Source: Clostridiales bacterium UBA1775 (GTDB lineage Bacteria > Bacillota > Clostridia > Monoglobales > Firm-18). Taken from it: 64,000 nt of DNA. Of the stretch, positions 51,978-61,591 are shown piece after piece. Position 1 is the stretch's first letter, and every line of letters begins with the position of its first letter. The position numbers were made by a program, and so were the translations under genes. The notes under the pieces are model-generated. The model was not told where the DNA came from. It was given only the letters and a program-made list of their open reading frames with translations, and did not search any database. The DNA lies in assembly GCA_002314595.1 (NCBI GenBank), contig DCGP01000032.1, positions 146,872-210,871 of the forward strand. Direction: 5' to 3'.

Positions 51978-52739
51978 TTGTATAATATACATTTATCCAT
52001 TGTTAATATTGTTGTTTTTTTGATGCTTTTACTGTGCTTTTTGATGAGTCCATTTTTAGGTGGAAAGGGCAGAATTTTTATCAAACCTAATAAAGATGAC
52101 AAATTAAAACAAAAAAATGTTAGAAAATATAAAATAACATACATTGTATTTGTAATATCCCTGTGTGTAATTTTGATTTTAATATCAACATTGTTAAGTT
52201 ACTTTTGGGTAACACCGTTGTGCATAGTTATATACATCTCGTTTTGTGTATTTATGTTTAATTATTGCAAAACCAAGCTTGGCAAATTCGCCACAAAAGA
52301 ATATGTTTTAAATAACACACCAAAGGAATATAGAATCAAAACCATTGGACTTCCTTGGTATATGGTGTATTTAATACCGCCAATTCTAACAGCCTATTTT
52401 TGCAAGCTTTATGATTATGCTTTGGTGATTGTTTGTATAGAACTTTGCCTAATGTTTTTTAGTATAATGTTTAGATATTGTGTAAACAATTTTGCAAGTT
52501 ATGTAAATACCGATTCTGTTGATGATTCTATCAAGTCAAATATTATAAAGCGAAAATTATGGTGTATATGTGCCTATGTAATATTTCTTTTAGTATCGGT
52601 TGCAATTATGACAGTTTACTTTGAATACAATGCAATCTTTGTGCTTGTAGGCGTTACCAAATACCTAACATATATCAGCTACGGACTAATATTCATATTA
52701 ACCATAATTGTTTGTATCATAAAGGGCAGAAAAAGTTAA
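51978..52739 (+). CDS. Multi-pass membrane protein of unknown function
   Basis: A 253-residue protein with about six hydrophobic helices in three pairs separated by short basic or polar loops (KPNKDDKLKQKNVRKYK). TTG start, with AGAGGTGG eight bases upstream. It stands between sigH (divergent) and galK. It resembles SdpI/DUF1648-type membrane proteins in size and topology, but no motif secures this. I do not recognise a function. Confidence 0.6.
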   Translation: MYNIHLSIVNIVVFLMLLLCFLMSPFLGGKGRIFIKPNKDDKLKQKNVRKYKITYIVFVISLCVILILISTLLSYFWVTPLCIVIYISFCVFMFNYCKTKLGKFATKEYVLNNTPKEYRIKTIGLPWYMVYLIPPILTAYFCKLYDYALVIVCIELCLMFFSIMFRYCVNNFASYVNTDSVDDSIKSNIIKRKLWCICAYVIFLLVSVAIMTVYFEYNAIFVLVGVTKYLTYISYGLIFILTIIVCIIKGRKS

Positions 52740-52747
52740 TATTTCTA

Positions 52748-52776
52748 TTGCATAAGTTACCAAAATTATGTATAAT
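52748..52776 (+). promoter_or_regulatory. galK promoter
   Basis: TTGCAT (52748-52753), 17-bp spacer, TATAAT (52771-52776). It overlaps nothing else and lies 26 bp before the galK start. Confidence 0.8.
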
Positions 52777-52802
52777 AGTAATATTGGAAAAGGAGAATGA
52801 TT

Positions 52803-53987
52803 ATGACAGTTAATGAAATCAAAAAAATGTTTATAGAAATATATGGTGGCACAGAGGAAGACTTACGTGTATTTGCGTCCCCCGGCAGAGTAAATTTAAT
52901 CGGTGAACATACCGACTATAACGGAGGCTATGTTTTTCCCTGTGCACTTAAAATGAAGACAACCATTGTTCTTCGTCCAAATGGAGAAAACGTGGTTAGA
53001 CTTTCAGCTACGGATTTACCTGATAGAGTAACGGTAGACCTTAATAACGTAGATGCTTGTAAAGGCATTAACTGGGGCGATTACCAAGCAGGCATTATCA
53101 GCGAAATGTTAAAGGACAACTATGACATTTTAGGTTGCGATATGCTGTTTGACGATACAACTCCTCACGGAGGAGGGCTTTCTTCATCTGCTGCAATTGA
53201 AGTATCAACTGCACTTGCCTTTGCTACATTACATAATGAGAAAAACGGTATTACAGAGCCTGTAAATATGATAGAAATGGCAAAGATAGGTCAAAGGGCA
53301 GAAAATAACTTTGTAGGTGTAAATTGTGGAATTATGGACCAATTTGCATCAGCTATGGGCAAGGAAAATTGCGCCGTGTTTTTAAAGTGCCAAACCTTGG
53401 AATATAAACTGGTACCGGTTGTATTAAACGGACTTAAAATTGTAATTTCAAATACCAAGAAAAAGCATTCCTTAGGTGCGTCAAAATATAACGAAAGACG
53501 TAGCGAATGTGAGGAGGGCTTTAAAATATTAAAAAAAGCATTACCAAATAAAGCTTGCCTTGGTGAAATTACAACAGAGGAATTTGAAAAGGTAAAGGAT
53601 GTTATCAAGGACGAAATTGTTCTAAAAAGAGTAACTCACGTTATTTATGAGGACGACAGAGTTTTAAAATCAGTTGATGCACTAAATAACGGAGATATTA
53701 AAGCATTTGGAAAATATATGAATGAATCTCACGATTCACTTCGTTATAACTATGAGGTAACAGGAAACGAACTTGATACAATGGTAGAGGAAGCACGAAA
53801 AATTGACGGAGTATTAGGTTCAAGAATGACAGGTGGTGGCTTTGGTGGTTGCACAGTAAGTATTGTCAAGGAAGAGTGTGTTGACAAATTTATTGCAGAG
53901 GTTGGCAAAAACTATCAAGCAAAAACAGGTCTAACACCTGAATTTTACGTGACAGAAATTGGCAATGGTGGTATGGAAATTAAATAG
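52803..53987 (+). CDS. galK: Galactokinase
   Basis: A 394-residue GHMP kinase phosphorylating galactose at C1. The N-terminal galactokinase signature GRVNLIGEHTDYNGGYV, ATP loop GGGLSSSAAIEV and C-terminal SRMTGGGFGGCTVS are all present. The ATG at 52803 lies nine bases after AAAGGAG; an ATG at 52797 touches the ribosome site. Its product feeds GalT encoded at 43666. uppP follows 18 bp later. Confidence 0.96.
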   Translation: MTVNEIKKMFIEIYGGTEEDLRVFASPGRVNLIGEHTDYNGGYVFPCALKMKTTIVLRPNGENVVRLSATDLPDRVTVDLNNVDACKGINWGDYQAGIISEMLKDNYDILGCDMLFDDTTPHGGGLSSSAAIEVSTALAFATLHNEKNGITEPVNMIEMAKIGQRAENNFVGVNCGIMDQFASAMGKENCAVFLKCQTLEYKLVPVVLNGLKIVISNTKKKHSLGASKYNERRSECEEGFKILKKALPNKACLGEITTEEFEKVKDVIKDEIVLKRVTHVIYEDDRVLKSVDALNNGDIKAFGKYMNESHDSLRYNYEVTGNELDTMVEEARKIDGVLGSRMTGGGFGGCTVSIVKEECVDKFIAEVGKNYQAKTGLTPEFYVTEIGNGGMEIK

Positions 53988-54004
53988 GGAAAGGAATTTA
54001 TAAT

Positions 54005-54820
54005 ATGGATTTTATCGAAATTATCAAATCAATATTTTTAGGCATAGTTGAGGGCATAACAGAATGGTTGCCAATCAGCTCAACAGGGCATATGATTTTG
54101 TTTAACGAGTTTTTAGGTAATAAGGAAAGCTTTACTAATTCGGATTTATATTTGTATGTAATTCAATTAGGTGCAATTTTAGCAGTAGTAACCTTGTTTT
54201 TCCATAAGTTAAATCCGTTTTCGCCTAAAAAGACATCGGTTGAAAAAAAGGACACATGGCAAATGTGGTTTAAAGTAGTAACTGCTTGTGTGCCAACAGG
54301 AATAGCCGGTTTGTTACTTGAAAAATATATGGATAAATTAGAAATTTGGCAGGTTGTTTCTGCAATGTTGATAATTTATGGTATTATCTTTATACTTATT
54401 GAAAAGTTTGAAAAGAAAACATCAATTACTACAATGAACCAAATGACCTATAAAACAGCATTTTTAATAGGTACATTGCAAATCCTATCAATAGTTCCGG
54501 GCACATCTCGTTCAGGTGCAACCATATTAGGTGCAATGATACTTGGCTGTTCAAGGGAAATTGCAGCAGAGTTCACATTTTTCCTTGCAATTCCCATAAT
54601 GTTTGGCGTAAGCTTTATAAAAATAATCACAGTAGAGACATTGCCTACAACTGCTGAAATAATAACCTTGGCAGTGGGTATGGTGGTTTCGTATTTGGTA
54701 TCATTGGTATCAATTAAGTTTTTGATGAATTATGTTAGAAAACACGACTTTAAAGTGTTTGGAATATACAGAATAGCGTTGGGTATTATAGTAATATCAT
54801 ATTTCCTAATTGCTGGATAA
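54005..54820 (+). CDS. uppP: Undecaprenyl-diphosphatase
   Basis: A 271-residue integral membrane phosphatase recycling the lipid carrier of cell-wall synthesis. Both active-site motifs are intact: EGITEWLPISSTGHM and PGTSRSGATI. About seven to eight membrane helices. Loss or gain of copies affects bacitracin tolerance in other species. It follows galK closely and may be read from its promoter. Confidence 0.96.
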   Translation: MDFIEIIKSIFLGIVEGITEWLPISSTGHMILFNEFLGNKESFTNSDLYLYVIQLGAILAVVTLFFHKLNPFSPKKTSVEKKDTWQMWFKVVTACVPTGIAGLLLEKYMDKLEIWQVVSAMLIIYGIIFILIEKFEKKTSITTMNQMTYKTAFLIGTLQILSIVPGTSRSGATILGAMILGCSREIAAEFTFFLAIPIMFGVSFIKIITVETLPTTAEIITLAVGMVVSYLVSLVSIKFLMNYVRKHDFKVFGIYRIALGIIVISYFLIAG

Positions 54821-54850
54821 TACTTATAGATAGTATTTTGAGAGGTTGTA

Positions 54851-56452
54851 ATGAAGAAGTTTTTAATCGTGCTTGTTATGGCGATTTTATTATGCAAAAT
54901 AAATACTTTTGCAAAATTTAATGTAGAATTGTCAGTTAGAAACATAGAATATTCAAATAATCAAATTACTGTTAGTCTTAGATTTAACGGAAATACAACT
55001 GATATGTATGCTGTTGCATCTGTTAGCAAAAACCATAAAATGATAGGTATAAATTCAATTTTAGTTTCTAAGGATACAACAGATGCAGATGTTTCAATTA
55101 GCACCGGCAATTTGCAAGGAGCTTATGAAGTTAAAATAATGTGCTTAAATAGTTTGAATGGACTAATTCCTTTGTCAAATGTTATTGACAAGGAAATAGA
55201 AATAACCAATGATAAATTACAGTACAATTTGTATTCCGAAATTCTAACAAAATTAGGCTTGCTAAATAATTACATAGGTGTTGTTGAAACAAATTCCGAT
55301 TATTTCACAACAGATTATATACCGGTAGACGAATTTGCATTGTATTTAATTATCGAAACACAAAACGTTGACCTATCAAGCTCTTCTCCGGCTGTAATAA
55401 CAGTATGTGGTTACAATATAGATAAAGGCTTTGTTAATAACCTATATATGCAAAATCGTTACTACATTGACACATATAAACATAGCCTTGAAATTCCAAA
55501 GGGAATAAAATATATAAAGGCAAGCTTTATAATTACAGATACAAAAATATCAATTGTTAAAACAAGAAATCCAATAGAAAAATCATATAGCCTGTTTTAT
55601 TCGGATAGCAATTCCTTTACCCAAGGGATGTGTGTTTCCGACGATTACGCCTTTATTTCCGTATCAACCTCAAAGGGAGGCAATCCAAACGACTACGTTA
55701 TCAGAAAGGTTAGACTTTCAGATGGACAAGTTGTAAAAACAGGCGATGTTGCATATAATCACGCTAACGGAATGGCGTATAACCCAACCACTAACGAGCT
55801 GATAGTGTGTGCCCTAAACGGAGCATCAACTCAATCAACCTCGTCAAGCGATGACGATTATTGCTTGTATGTTGTTGACGCAGACGATTTAACCTTAAAA
55901 GAGAAAATCACATTAAAGGAAACAATATTAGACGTGTGCTCCAACAGCGTAGGCATTTCAGGGGTTGCTTATAACAAAGCAGATGCTGAATACTATGTTT
56001 TAACAAGGTATCCTAAAAGGTATATTGTAGTATTAGATGCTGATTTTAGTATTAAAAGATATTTTTATGTTAAAGAGCAGAGAGTGTTTGAAAACAACAT
56101 TTCTGACGGAGGTACGATAGGCGATATTTGTACCGATTCTAAATATGTATATATTCCAAGTTGGAGAGTAGATATTGGCGGCAGTTACTCAATAATTAAC
56201 GAAATAGATGTATATTCAATAGACGGTAATTATATTGGAACATACAATATGAATGGTATATCACATATCGAAAGCATTGATATAAATAATGGTGTTGTAT
56301 ATACCAATTACATTGATTTTAATGTGAACCCATATACTGCAAAAACATATAAATCAACGGGCATTTACAATATCGCAGATACCATACCTGCCTACCTGCA
56401 AAGCATAGGCATTCAACTATTTGCCAACCTTGACATATACAATATATTGTAG
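54851..56452 (+). CDS. Secreted beta-propeller-like protein, function unknown
   Basis: A 533-residue exported protein. Signal peptide to about residue 21 (INTFA). The N-terminal 110 residues look like an immunoglobulin-like beta domain. Residues 230-480 carry repeated strands ending in motifs like GMCVSDDYAFISVST, HANGMAYNPTTNELIV, ISGVAYNKADAEYYVL and IGDICTDSKYVYI, as in NHL or YVTN-type beta-propellers. No SLH or lipobox, so it may be free or loosely bound. Binding to glycans or peptides is possible but unproven. Confidence 0.65.
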   Translation: MKKFLIVLVMAILLCKINTFAKFNVELSVRNIEYSNNQITVSLRFNGNTTDMYAVASVSKNHKMIGINSILVSKDTTDADVSISTGNLQGAYEVKIMCLNSLNGLIPLSNVIDKEIEITNDKLQYNLYSEILTKLGLLNNYIGVVETNSDYFTTDYIPVDEFALYLIIETQNVDLSSSSPAVITVCGYNIDKGFVNNLYMQNRYYIDTYKHSLEIPKGIKYIKASFIITDTKISIVKTRNPIEKSYSLFYSDSNSFTQGMCVSDDYAFISVSTSKGGNPNDYVIRKVRLSDGQVVKTGDVAYNHANGMAYNPTTNELIVCALNGASTQSTSSSDDDYCLYVVDADDLTLKEKITLKETILDVCSNSVGISGVAYNKADAEYYVLTRYPKRYIVVLDADFSIKRYFYVKEQRVFENNISDGGTIGDICTDSKYVYIPSWRVDIGGSYSIINEIDVYSIDGNYIGTYNMNGISHIESIDINNGVVYTNYIDFNVNPYTAKTYKSTGIYNIADTIPAYLQSIGIQLFANLDIYNIL

Positions 56453-56508
56453 TATAATATTATGAAGTGAATTTTTGGTATCACATAAATCGAAAGGAAG
56501 AAAAGAAA

Positions 56509-58269
56509 ATGGAAAAAGAAATTTTTGAAAACGGCGGAAAGAAAACTTTTTGGCATACAACTTCACACGTGTTGGCACAAGCAGTAAAGAACTTGTACCC
56601 AAATGTTAAATTAGCGATAGGCCCTGCAATAGATAGTGGCTTTTACTATGATTTTGATACCGAAACCCCATTCACCCAAGAAGACCTTACAAAGATTGAA
56701 AAGGAAATGAAGCATATTGTAAAGCATGCTTATAAAATAGAAAGATTTGAATTGCCAAAGGCAGAAGCATTAGAGCTTATGAAGGACGAACCATATAAAA
56801 TAGAGCTTATTAACGACTTGCCTGAGGGTGAGGTTATCAGCTTTTATCGTCAAGGAGATTTTGTTGACCTTTGTGCAGGCCCACATATTGAAAAGACATC
56901 TGAAATCAAGGCATTTAAGCTATTAAGTGTTACAGGTGCATATTGGCGTGGGGACGAAAAGAATAAGATGCTTACACGTATTTATGGTGTATCATTTACA
57001 AATCGTGAAGATTTAGACGAGCATTTAGCAAAGCTTGAAGATGCTAAAAGACGCGACCACAACAAATTAGGTCGTGAGCTTGGCTTGTTTACAACATCAG
57101 ATATTATCGGCCAAGGCTTGCCCATTATGCTGCCAAAGGGCGCAAGAATTATCCAACTTTTACAACGCTTCGTTGAAGATGAAGAGCAAAGACGTGGCTG
57201 GTTACTTACTAAAACACCGCTTATGGCTAAAAGCGACCTATATAAGCTATCAGGTCATTGGGACCACTATATGGACGGAATGTTTGTAATGGGGGACGAG
57301 TCAGTTGATAAAGAAGTGTTTGCACTTCGTCCAATGACATGCCCATTCCAATACCAAGCATATCTTAACGAAACAAGAAGTTATCGTGATTTACCACTTC
57401 GTTATAACGAAACATCAACATTGTTCCGTAACGAGGCATCAGGGGAAATGCACGGGCTTATTCGTGTTCGTCAGTTTACAATTTCCGAAGGTCATCTTAT
57501 GTGCTTGCCTGAACAGTTGGAGGACGAATTTAAAAATTGTTTAGAGCTTGCAATATATATGCTTAAAACTTTGGGCTTGTATGAGGATGTATCATACAGA
57601 TTTTCACAGTGGGACCCTGAGGATAGAGAAAAATACATCGGTACACCTGAGCAGTGGGACGAAGCACAGGGCATTATGAAAAGGATTTTAGATCATCTTG
57701 AAATCCCATATAAAATCGGTATTGGCGAAGCAGCATTCTATGGTCCAAAGCTTGATATCCAAATTAAGAACGTATTTGGTAAAGAAGATACACTTATTAC
57801 AATACAAGTTGACCAAATGCTTGCCGAAAAATTCGGTATGGAATATACAGATAAAGACGGAAGTAAGAAAAATCCGTACATTATACACAGAACATCACTT
57901 GGTTGTTATGAAAGAACTCTTGCACTTCTTATTGAAAAGTACGCAGGTGCTTTTCCGGCATGGCTTGCACCTACACAGGTTGAGATTATTCCTGTATCAG
58001 AGCATCAGTTTGACTATGCAAGTAAGTTAAAGTCAGACTTTGTTGCAAAGGGAATTCGTCCTGAGGCAGACCTTCGTAACGAAAAACTTGGCTATAAAAT
58101 ACGCCAAGCACAACTTCAAAAAGTGCCTTATATGTTAATTGTAGGCGATAACGAGGTTAACGAAGGCACAGTGTCAGTACGTTCAAGAAAGAACGGAGAT
58201 ATGGGCACGATGAAGGTAGAAGATTTTGTTAAGCTGTTAGAAAAGGAAGTAGCAGACAGAACTATCTAA
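56509..58269 (+). CDS. thrS: Threonyl-tRNA synthetase lacking TGS domain
   Basis: A 586-residue class II synthetase. It starts directly with the editing-domain region (FWHTTSHVLAQAVKNLYPN), so the roughly 60-residue N-terminal TGS domain of typical ThrS is absent. Catalytic motifs follow: PMTCPFQ with a zinc Cys, RNEASGEMHGLIRVRQF (motif 2) and RTSLGCYERTLALLIE (motif 3). The start has AAAGGAAG upstream; a frame beginning at 56467 adds 14 unrelated residues. No T-box leader fits in the 56-bp gap to the preceding gene. Confidence 0.93.
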   Translation: MEKEIFENGGKKTFWHTTSHVLAQAVKNLYPNVKLAIGPAIDSGFYYDFDTETPFTQEDLTKIEKEMKHIVKHAYKIERFELPKAEALELMKDEPYKIELINDLPEGEVISFYRQGDFVDLCAGPHIEKTSEIKAFKLLSVTGAYWRGDEKNKMLTRIYGVSFTNREDLDEHLAKLEDAKRRDHNKLGRELGLFTTSDIIGQGLPIMLPKGARIIQLLQRFVEDEEQRRGWLLTKTPLMAKSDLYKLSGHWDHYMDGMFVMGDESVDKEVFALRPMTCPFQYQAYLNETRSYRDLPLRYNETSTLFRNEASGEMHGLIRVRQFTISEGHLMCLPEQLEDEFKNCLELAIYMLKTLGLYEDVSYRFSQWDPEDREKYIGTPEQWDEAQGIMKRILDHLEIPYKIGIGEAAFYGPKLDIQIKNVFGKEDTLITIQVDQMLAEKFGMEYTDKDGSKKNPYIIHRTSLGCYERTLALLIEKYAGAFPAWLAPTQVEIIPVSEHQFDYASKLKSDFVAKGIRPEADLRNEKLGYKIRQAQLQKVPYMLIVGDNEVNEGTVSVRSRKNGDMGTMKVEDFVKLLEKEVADRTI

Positions 58270-58275
58270 TAAATA

Positions 58276-58320
58276 AAAGGGATTACAACAAATTTGTGTT
58301 TGTTGTGTTCCCTTTTTGAC
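58276..58320 (+). terminator. thrS terminator
   Basis: An imperfect hairpin, AAAAGGGATTACAACAAA with TTTGTTGTGTTCCCTTTT, followed by further T. It lies just before the LacI ribosome site. Confidence 0.8.
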
Positions 58321-58338
58321 GTTTTTAAGGAGAAATAT

Positions 58339-59346
58339 ATGGAATATTCACTATCCAAAATAGCCAAAGAATTAGGAATAAGCAAGGCGTCGGTTTCACT
58401 AATATTAAATGGAAAAGCAAAAGAAAATCACATTAGTGCCGAGCTTGAAAGGCAAGTTTTAGATTTTTGCAAAAAGGTAAATTACATTCCTAATATTCAT
58501 GCTCAAAGGGTAAATAAAAAATATGTTAAAAGTGTAGGACTACTTTTAGACCAAAACATTGCAAAAAATAATATTAACCCGTTTGCAGATGAAATTGCCT
58601 GTGGTATTACAGGTGGGGTGGTAACATCTGCATCTAAAAAGGACTACAAGGTTACCATAGAACTTTATAACGAAAATTTCACAGACGATAAGATTTTTAA
58701 TTGGCTACGCTCTAAGGAAATTGACGGACTAATCTATTATGGTATGGAACTAAGGGAAAATCTGTATAAAACACTAATCGAAGAAAATAGAACCGTAGTG
58801 GGCATAGGTATAAGACCGGTTGCAGGCATCTGCTCTGTAAATATAGATAACGAAAATGTTATGTATTCAGTTACAAAGTCAGCAATTTTAAAAGGCAAAA
58901 AGAAATTTTTGTATGTAAATGGAACGGATTGCTATATTAGTAGCGAACGATTTAATGGCTTTAAAAAGGCAATGGACGAAAATAATATAGACGACTATAT
59001 TGTAATTAACTGTGATTTTACAGAGGAACTTGCAGAAAAGTCAATTTTAGAAATATTTAAAACCAAAAACAAATTTGACGCAATAATCTGTGCCAATGAC
59101 TATATGGCAATAGGCGCAATAAAAGCACTGAAAAAGCTTAAAATTTCAGTGCCTTGTGAGGTGGCTGTTTCAGGTGCTGACAACACAAAAATTGCAAGAT
59201 ATTTCGTCCCTACAATTACAACAGTTGACTCAATGAACGAAAGGCTTGGTAAAACAGCCTTTGAACTATTTTATAATTCAATTAAAAAGAACGAAACAAC
59301 AGACAAAATCATCAAAAGTAAAGTGAATTACAGGGACTCGTTATAA
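58339..59346 (+). CDS. LacI-family transcriptional regulator
   Basis: A 335-residue repressor: N-terminal helix-turn-helix SKIAKELGISKASVSLILNG and hinge, then a periplasmic-binding-protein fold (VKSVGLLLDQNI, IICANDYMAIGAIKAL, TVDSMNERLGKTAFELF). It senses a sugar or sugar phosphate. ATG 58339 has AAGGAG nine bases upstream. Neighbouring catabolic genes on 60316-64000 are its likely targets. The 3' end overlaps the AraC gene by 6 bp, convergently. Confidence 0.9.
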   Translation: MEYSLSKIAKELGISKASVSLILNGKAKENHISAELERQVLDFCKKVNYIPNIHAQRVNKKYVKSVGLLLDQNIAKNNINPFADEIACGITGGVVTSASKKDYKVTIELYNENFTDDKIFNWLRSKEIDGLIYYGMELRENLYKTLIEENRTVVGIGIRPVAGICSVNIDNENVMYSVTKSAILKGKKKFLYVNGTDCYISSERFNGFKKAMDENNIDDYIVINCDFTEELAEKSILEIFKTKNKFDAIICANDYMAIGAIKALKKLKISVPCEVAVSGADNTKIARYFVPTITTVDSMNERLGKTAFELFYNSIKKNETTDKIIKSKVNYRDSL

Positions 59347-60180
59347 TATTTTGCTCTGCTTTTGATACTCACGTGGAGGAATTTTATATTGGCGTTTAAA
59401 TAGCTTACTAAAATAGTAAATATCGCTGATGTTTACAGATTCAGCAGCCTCAGTTACAGTATATGCCCCACTTTTTAATAACTCTGCCGCCTTTTTAATG
59501 CGTAAATAATTTTTATACTCAATTGGGGACATACCAATTTGTTTGCTGAATTTTTGCCTAAAACTGGTTTCACACATATTGCTCATTTTTGCAAGCTCTT
59601 TAACGGATATTTCACCAATGTAGTTGTTTTCAATGTAAATAATACTTTTGTAAATGGAGTTAGGATACTCTCTGTATTCCGACTTCAAATTTTCCATAGC
59701 AATAGTACGAATTAAATCAAATAGAATAGACTTGCACTTTAATTTATAACCTAATGTACCGGCAGACCACTGGGTGTTAATTTCTATAAATTTCTGTAAA
59801 TGTAGTGCGTATCTGTCGTTTGCAATTATAAATATTTCTTCGTTAAGCAAAACAGGGTTGCCTTTTTGTTCTTTTAGACAAAATTCAATGGATATATGGT
59901 TCATTAAATTGGGGTTGGTCCAAAAGGAACGATACTCAATATCGTCAGGTAAATATACTATATCACCTTTGTAGGCATTAACGGATTTTAGCATACCGTC
60001 TCTGCCCTTAAAGGTAAAGCAGGTCTCGCCGTCCAATATGTAAAAAAGCCTTGAATATGGGCGCATTCCCTTTGTGCAAACAAACTCATTTTTCTTATCC
60101 TTTGCATTCATCTCCGTTGATGAAAGATAGGTTATGTTAAAGTCAATATTAAGTAATTGATGCAAATTAGAACAAATCAT
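59341..60180 (-). CDS. AraC-family transcriptional regulator
   Basis: A 279-residue activator. The N-terminal half has a cupin-like sensing domain (GRDGMLKSVNAYKGDIVYLP), and the C-terminal half two helix-turn-helices (EISVKELAKMSNMCETSFRQ, YTVTEAAESVNISDIYYFSK). It starts at 60180 after AGAGGTG; 15 more upstream residues are unlikely. It is divergent from the oxidoreductase-led catabolic operon at 60316, which it probably activates in response to its sugar. Confidence 0.9.
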   Translation of the reverse strand: MICSNLHQLLNIDFNITYLSSTEMNAKDKKNEFVCTKGMRPYSRLFYILDGETCFTFKGRDGMLKSVNAYKGDIVYLPDDIEYRSFWTNPNLMNHISIEFCLKEQKGNPVLLNEEIFIIANDRYALHLQKFIEINTQWSAGTLGYKLKCKSILFDLIRTIAMENLKSEYREYPNSIYKSIIYIENNYIGEISVKELAKMSNMCETSFRQKFSKQIGMSPIEYKNYLRIKKAAELLKSGAYTVTEAAESVNISDIYYFSKLFKRQYKIPPREYQKQSKIL

Positions 60181-60315
60181 AATAACACCTCTGTGATAAA
60201 ATATCTTATGTGTTATATTATACAACTAAAATGTTGTTTTGTCCATTTATTTAAGTAAAAAAAATGGTATAATTTAATTATTAAGACAAATATTATAAAA
60301 ATGGAGTGATAATTT

Positions 60316-61590
60316 ATGAAAAAAATGACAATCGGTATTGTAGGCTTTGGTGAATTTTCTCAAAGTTACGTAGATATTTGGTTGGAGCATCCCGGAATTG
60401 AAAAAGTATATGGCTGTGAAATGATTGAAGAACGCAGAAAGCATATTGAAGACGTTTACGGGATTGAAATGTTTGAAACCTATGACGAAATGTTAGAAAA
60501 AGTTCCAAACCTTGATGCAGTTGCAATTTTCTCACAACGTCATCAACATGGTCCAATGGTAATTCAAGGCTTAAAGGCAGGCAAGCATATGTTCAGTGCC
60601 GTACCAATGGGTATCACACAAGAAGAAGTTGAAGAAATTCTTAAACTTGTTGAAGAAAAAAGACTTACATATATGATGGCAGAAACTTGCTATTATTTCC
60701 CATGCTCAGTATGGTGTCGTGAAAATTACAAAAAGGGCAGATTTGGTAAGTTCGTATATGGTGAATCACAATACTACCACGATATTGAAGATATGTTCGG
60801 TACATTTGCAGCACAAGGCGATTCATGGAAGAGAGTAGCAGGTATCCCACCAATGTATTATGCAACACATTCAATGTCAATGCTGTTCTCTGCAATTGGT
60901 GAACATCCTGTTGATGTAACCTGCTTTGGCTATACAGATACATATGGTGATGACATCTATGGTAAAGGCAAAAACGATTGGGACAATCCTTTCTCAAACG
61001 AAACTGCAATTATCAGAATGAGTGGTGGTGGTATTGCCAGAATTAACGAATTTAGACGTATCGGTAATGTTCGCCCAACATCATACATTACAGGCCTATA
61101 TGGTGATTTAGGTACATATGAAGGTAGTGGTAACCAACATTTATTCAGCAGAAACGTTGCACGTAACCACGAATTTACATCAGAAGATGTAAGTGATGAA
61201 ATCAACACATTTAACTTTGTAAACAATAAGGCAAATATCAAAGATGGTGAAGGACGTACAGATTACTTCTATATGGAAGGCTTCTCAAAAATTCACAACC
61301 TTGACAGATTGCCAAAATGTATGTTAGATATTGCTGAACGCAAAAATAAGGATGACTTAATGGGCCATAATGGTTCACACGTGTTCTTGGTAGATGACTT
61401 TGTTCGTTCAGTATTAACAGGTAAGTTGCCACCTATAACACCATGGATGGCTGCACACTATACAGTAGCAGGTATCATAGCACACGAAAGTGCATTACAA
61501 GGTGGAAAAACATTACCAATTCCTTACTATGGCGAAGGCCCTGCTGATTGGGAAATTATTGATTACAGTACAAAACCTTATGAAGAATAA
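60316..61590 (+). CDS. Gfo/Idh/MocA-family oxidoreductase
   Basis: A 424-residue NAD(P)-dependent sugar dehydrogenase-like protein. The N-terminal Rossmann GIVGFGEFSQSYVDIWL has the GxGxxx dinucleotide loop, and AGKHMFSAVPMG replaces the common EKP motif (Lys-Pro missing). Longer than the usual 330-380 residues. It is the first gene of a plus-strand operon with an SGNH hydrolase and an isomerase, suggesting oxidation or epimerisation of a glycan breakdown product. Confidence 0.85.
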   Translation: MKKMTIGIVGFGEFSQSYVDIWLEHPGIEKVYGCEMIEERRKHIEDVYGIEMFETYDEMLEKVPNLDAVAIFSQRHQHGPMVIQGLKAGKHMFSAVPMGITQEEVEEILKLVEEKRLTYMMAETCYYFPCSVWCRENYKKGRFGKFVYGESQYYHDIEDMFGTFAAQGDSWKRVAGIPPMYYATHSMSMLFSAIGEHPVDVTCFGYTDTYGDDIYGKGKNDWDNPFSNETAIIRMSGGGIARINEFRRIGNVRPTSYITGLYGDLGTYEGSGNQHLFSRNVARNHEFTSEDVSDEINTFNFVNNKANIKDGEGRTDYFYMEGFSKIHNLDRLPKCMLDIAERKNKDDLMGHNGSHVFLVDDFVRSVLTGKLPPITPWMAAHYTVAGIIAHESALQGGKTLPIPYYGEGPADWEIIDYSTKPYEE

Positions 61591-61591
61591 T

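Noticed and set aside
56453..56508. T-box riboswitch before thrS
   Set aside because: The gap is only 56 bp, with no specifier stem, T-box sequence or terminator pair.
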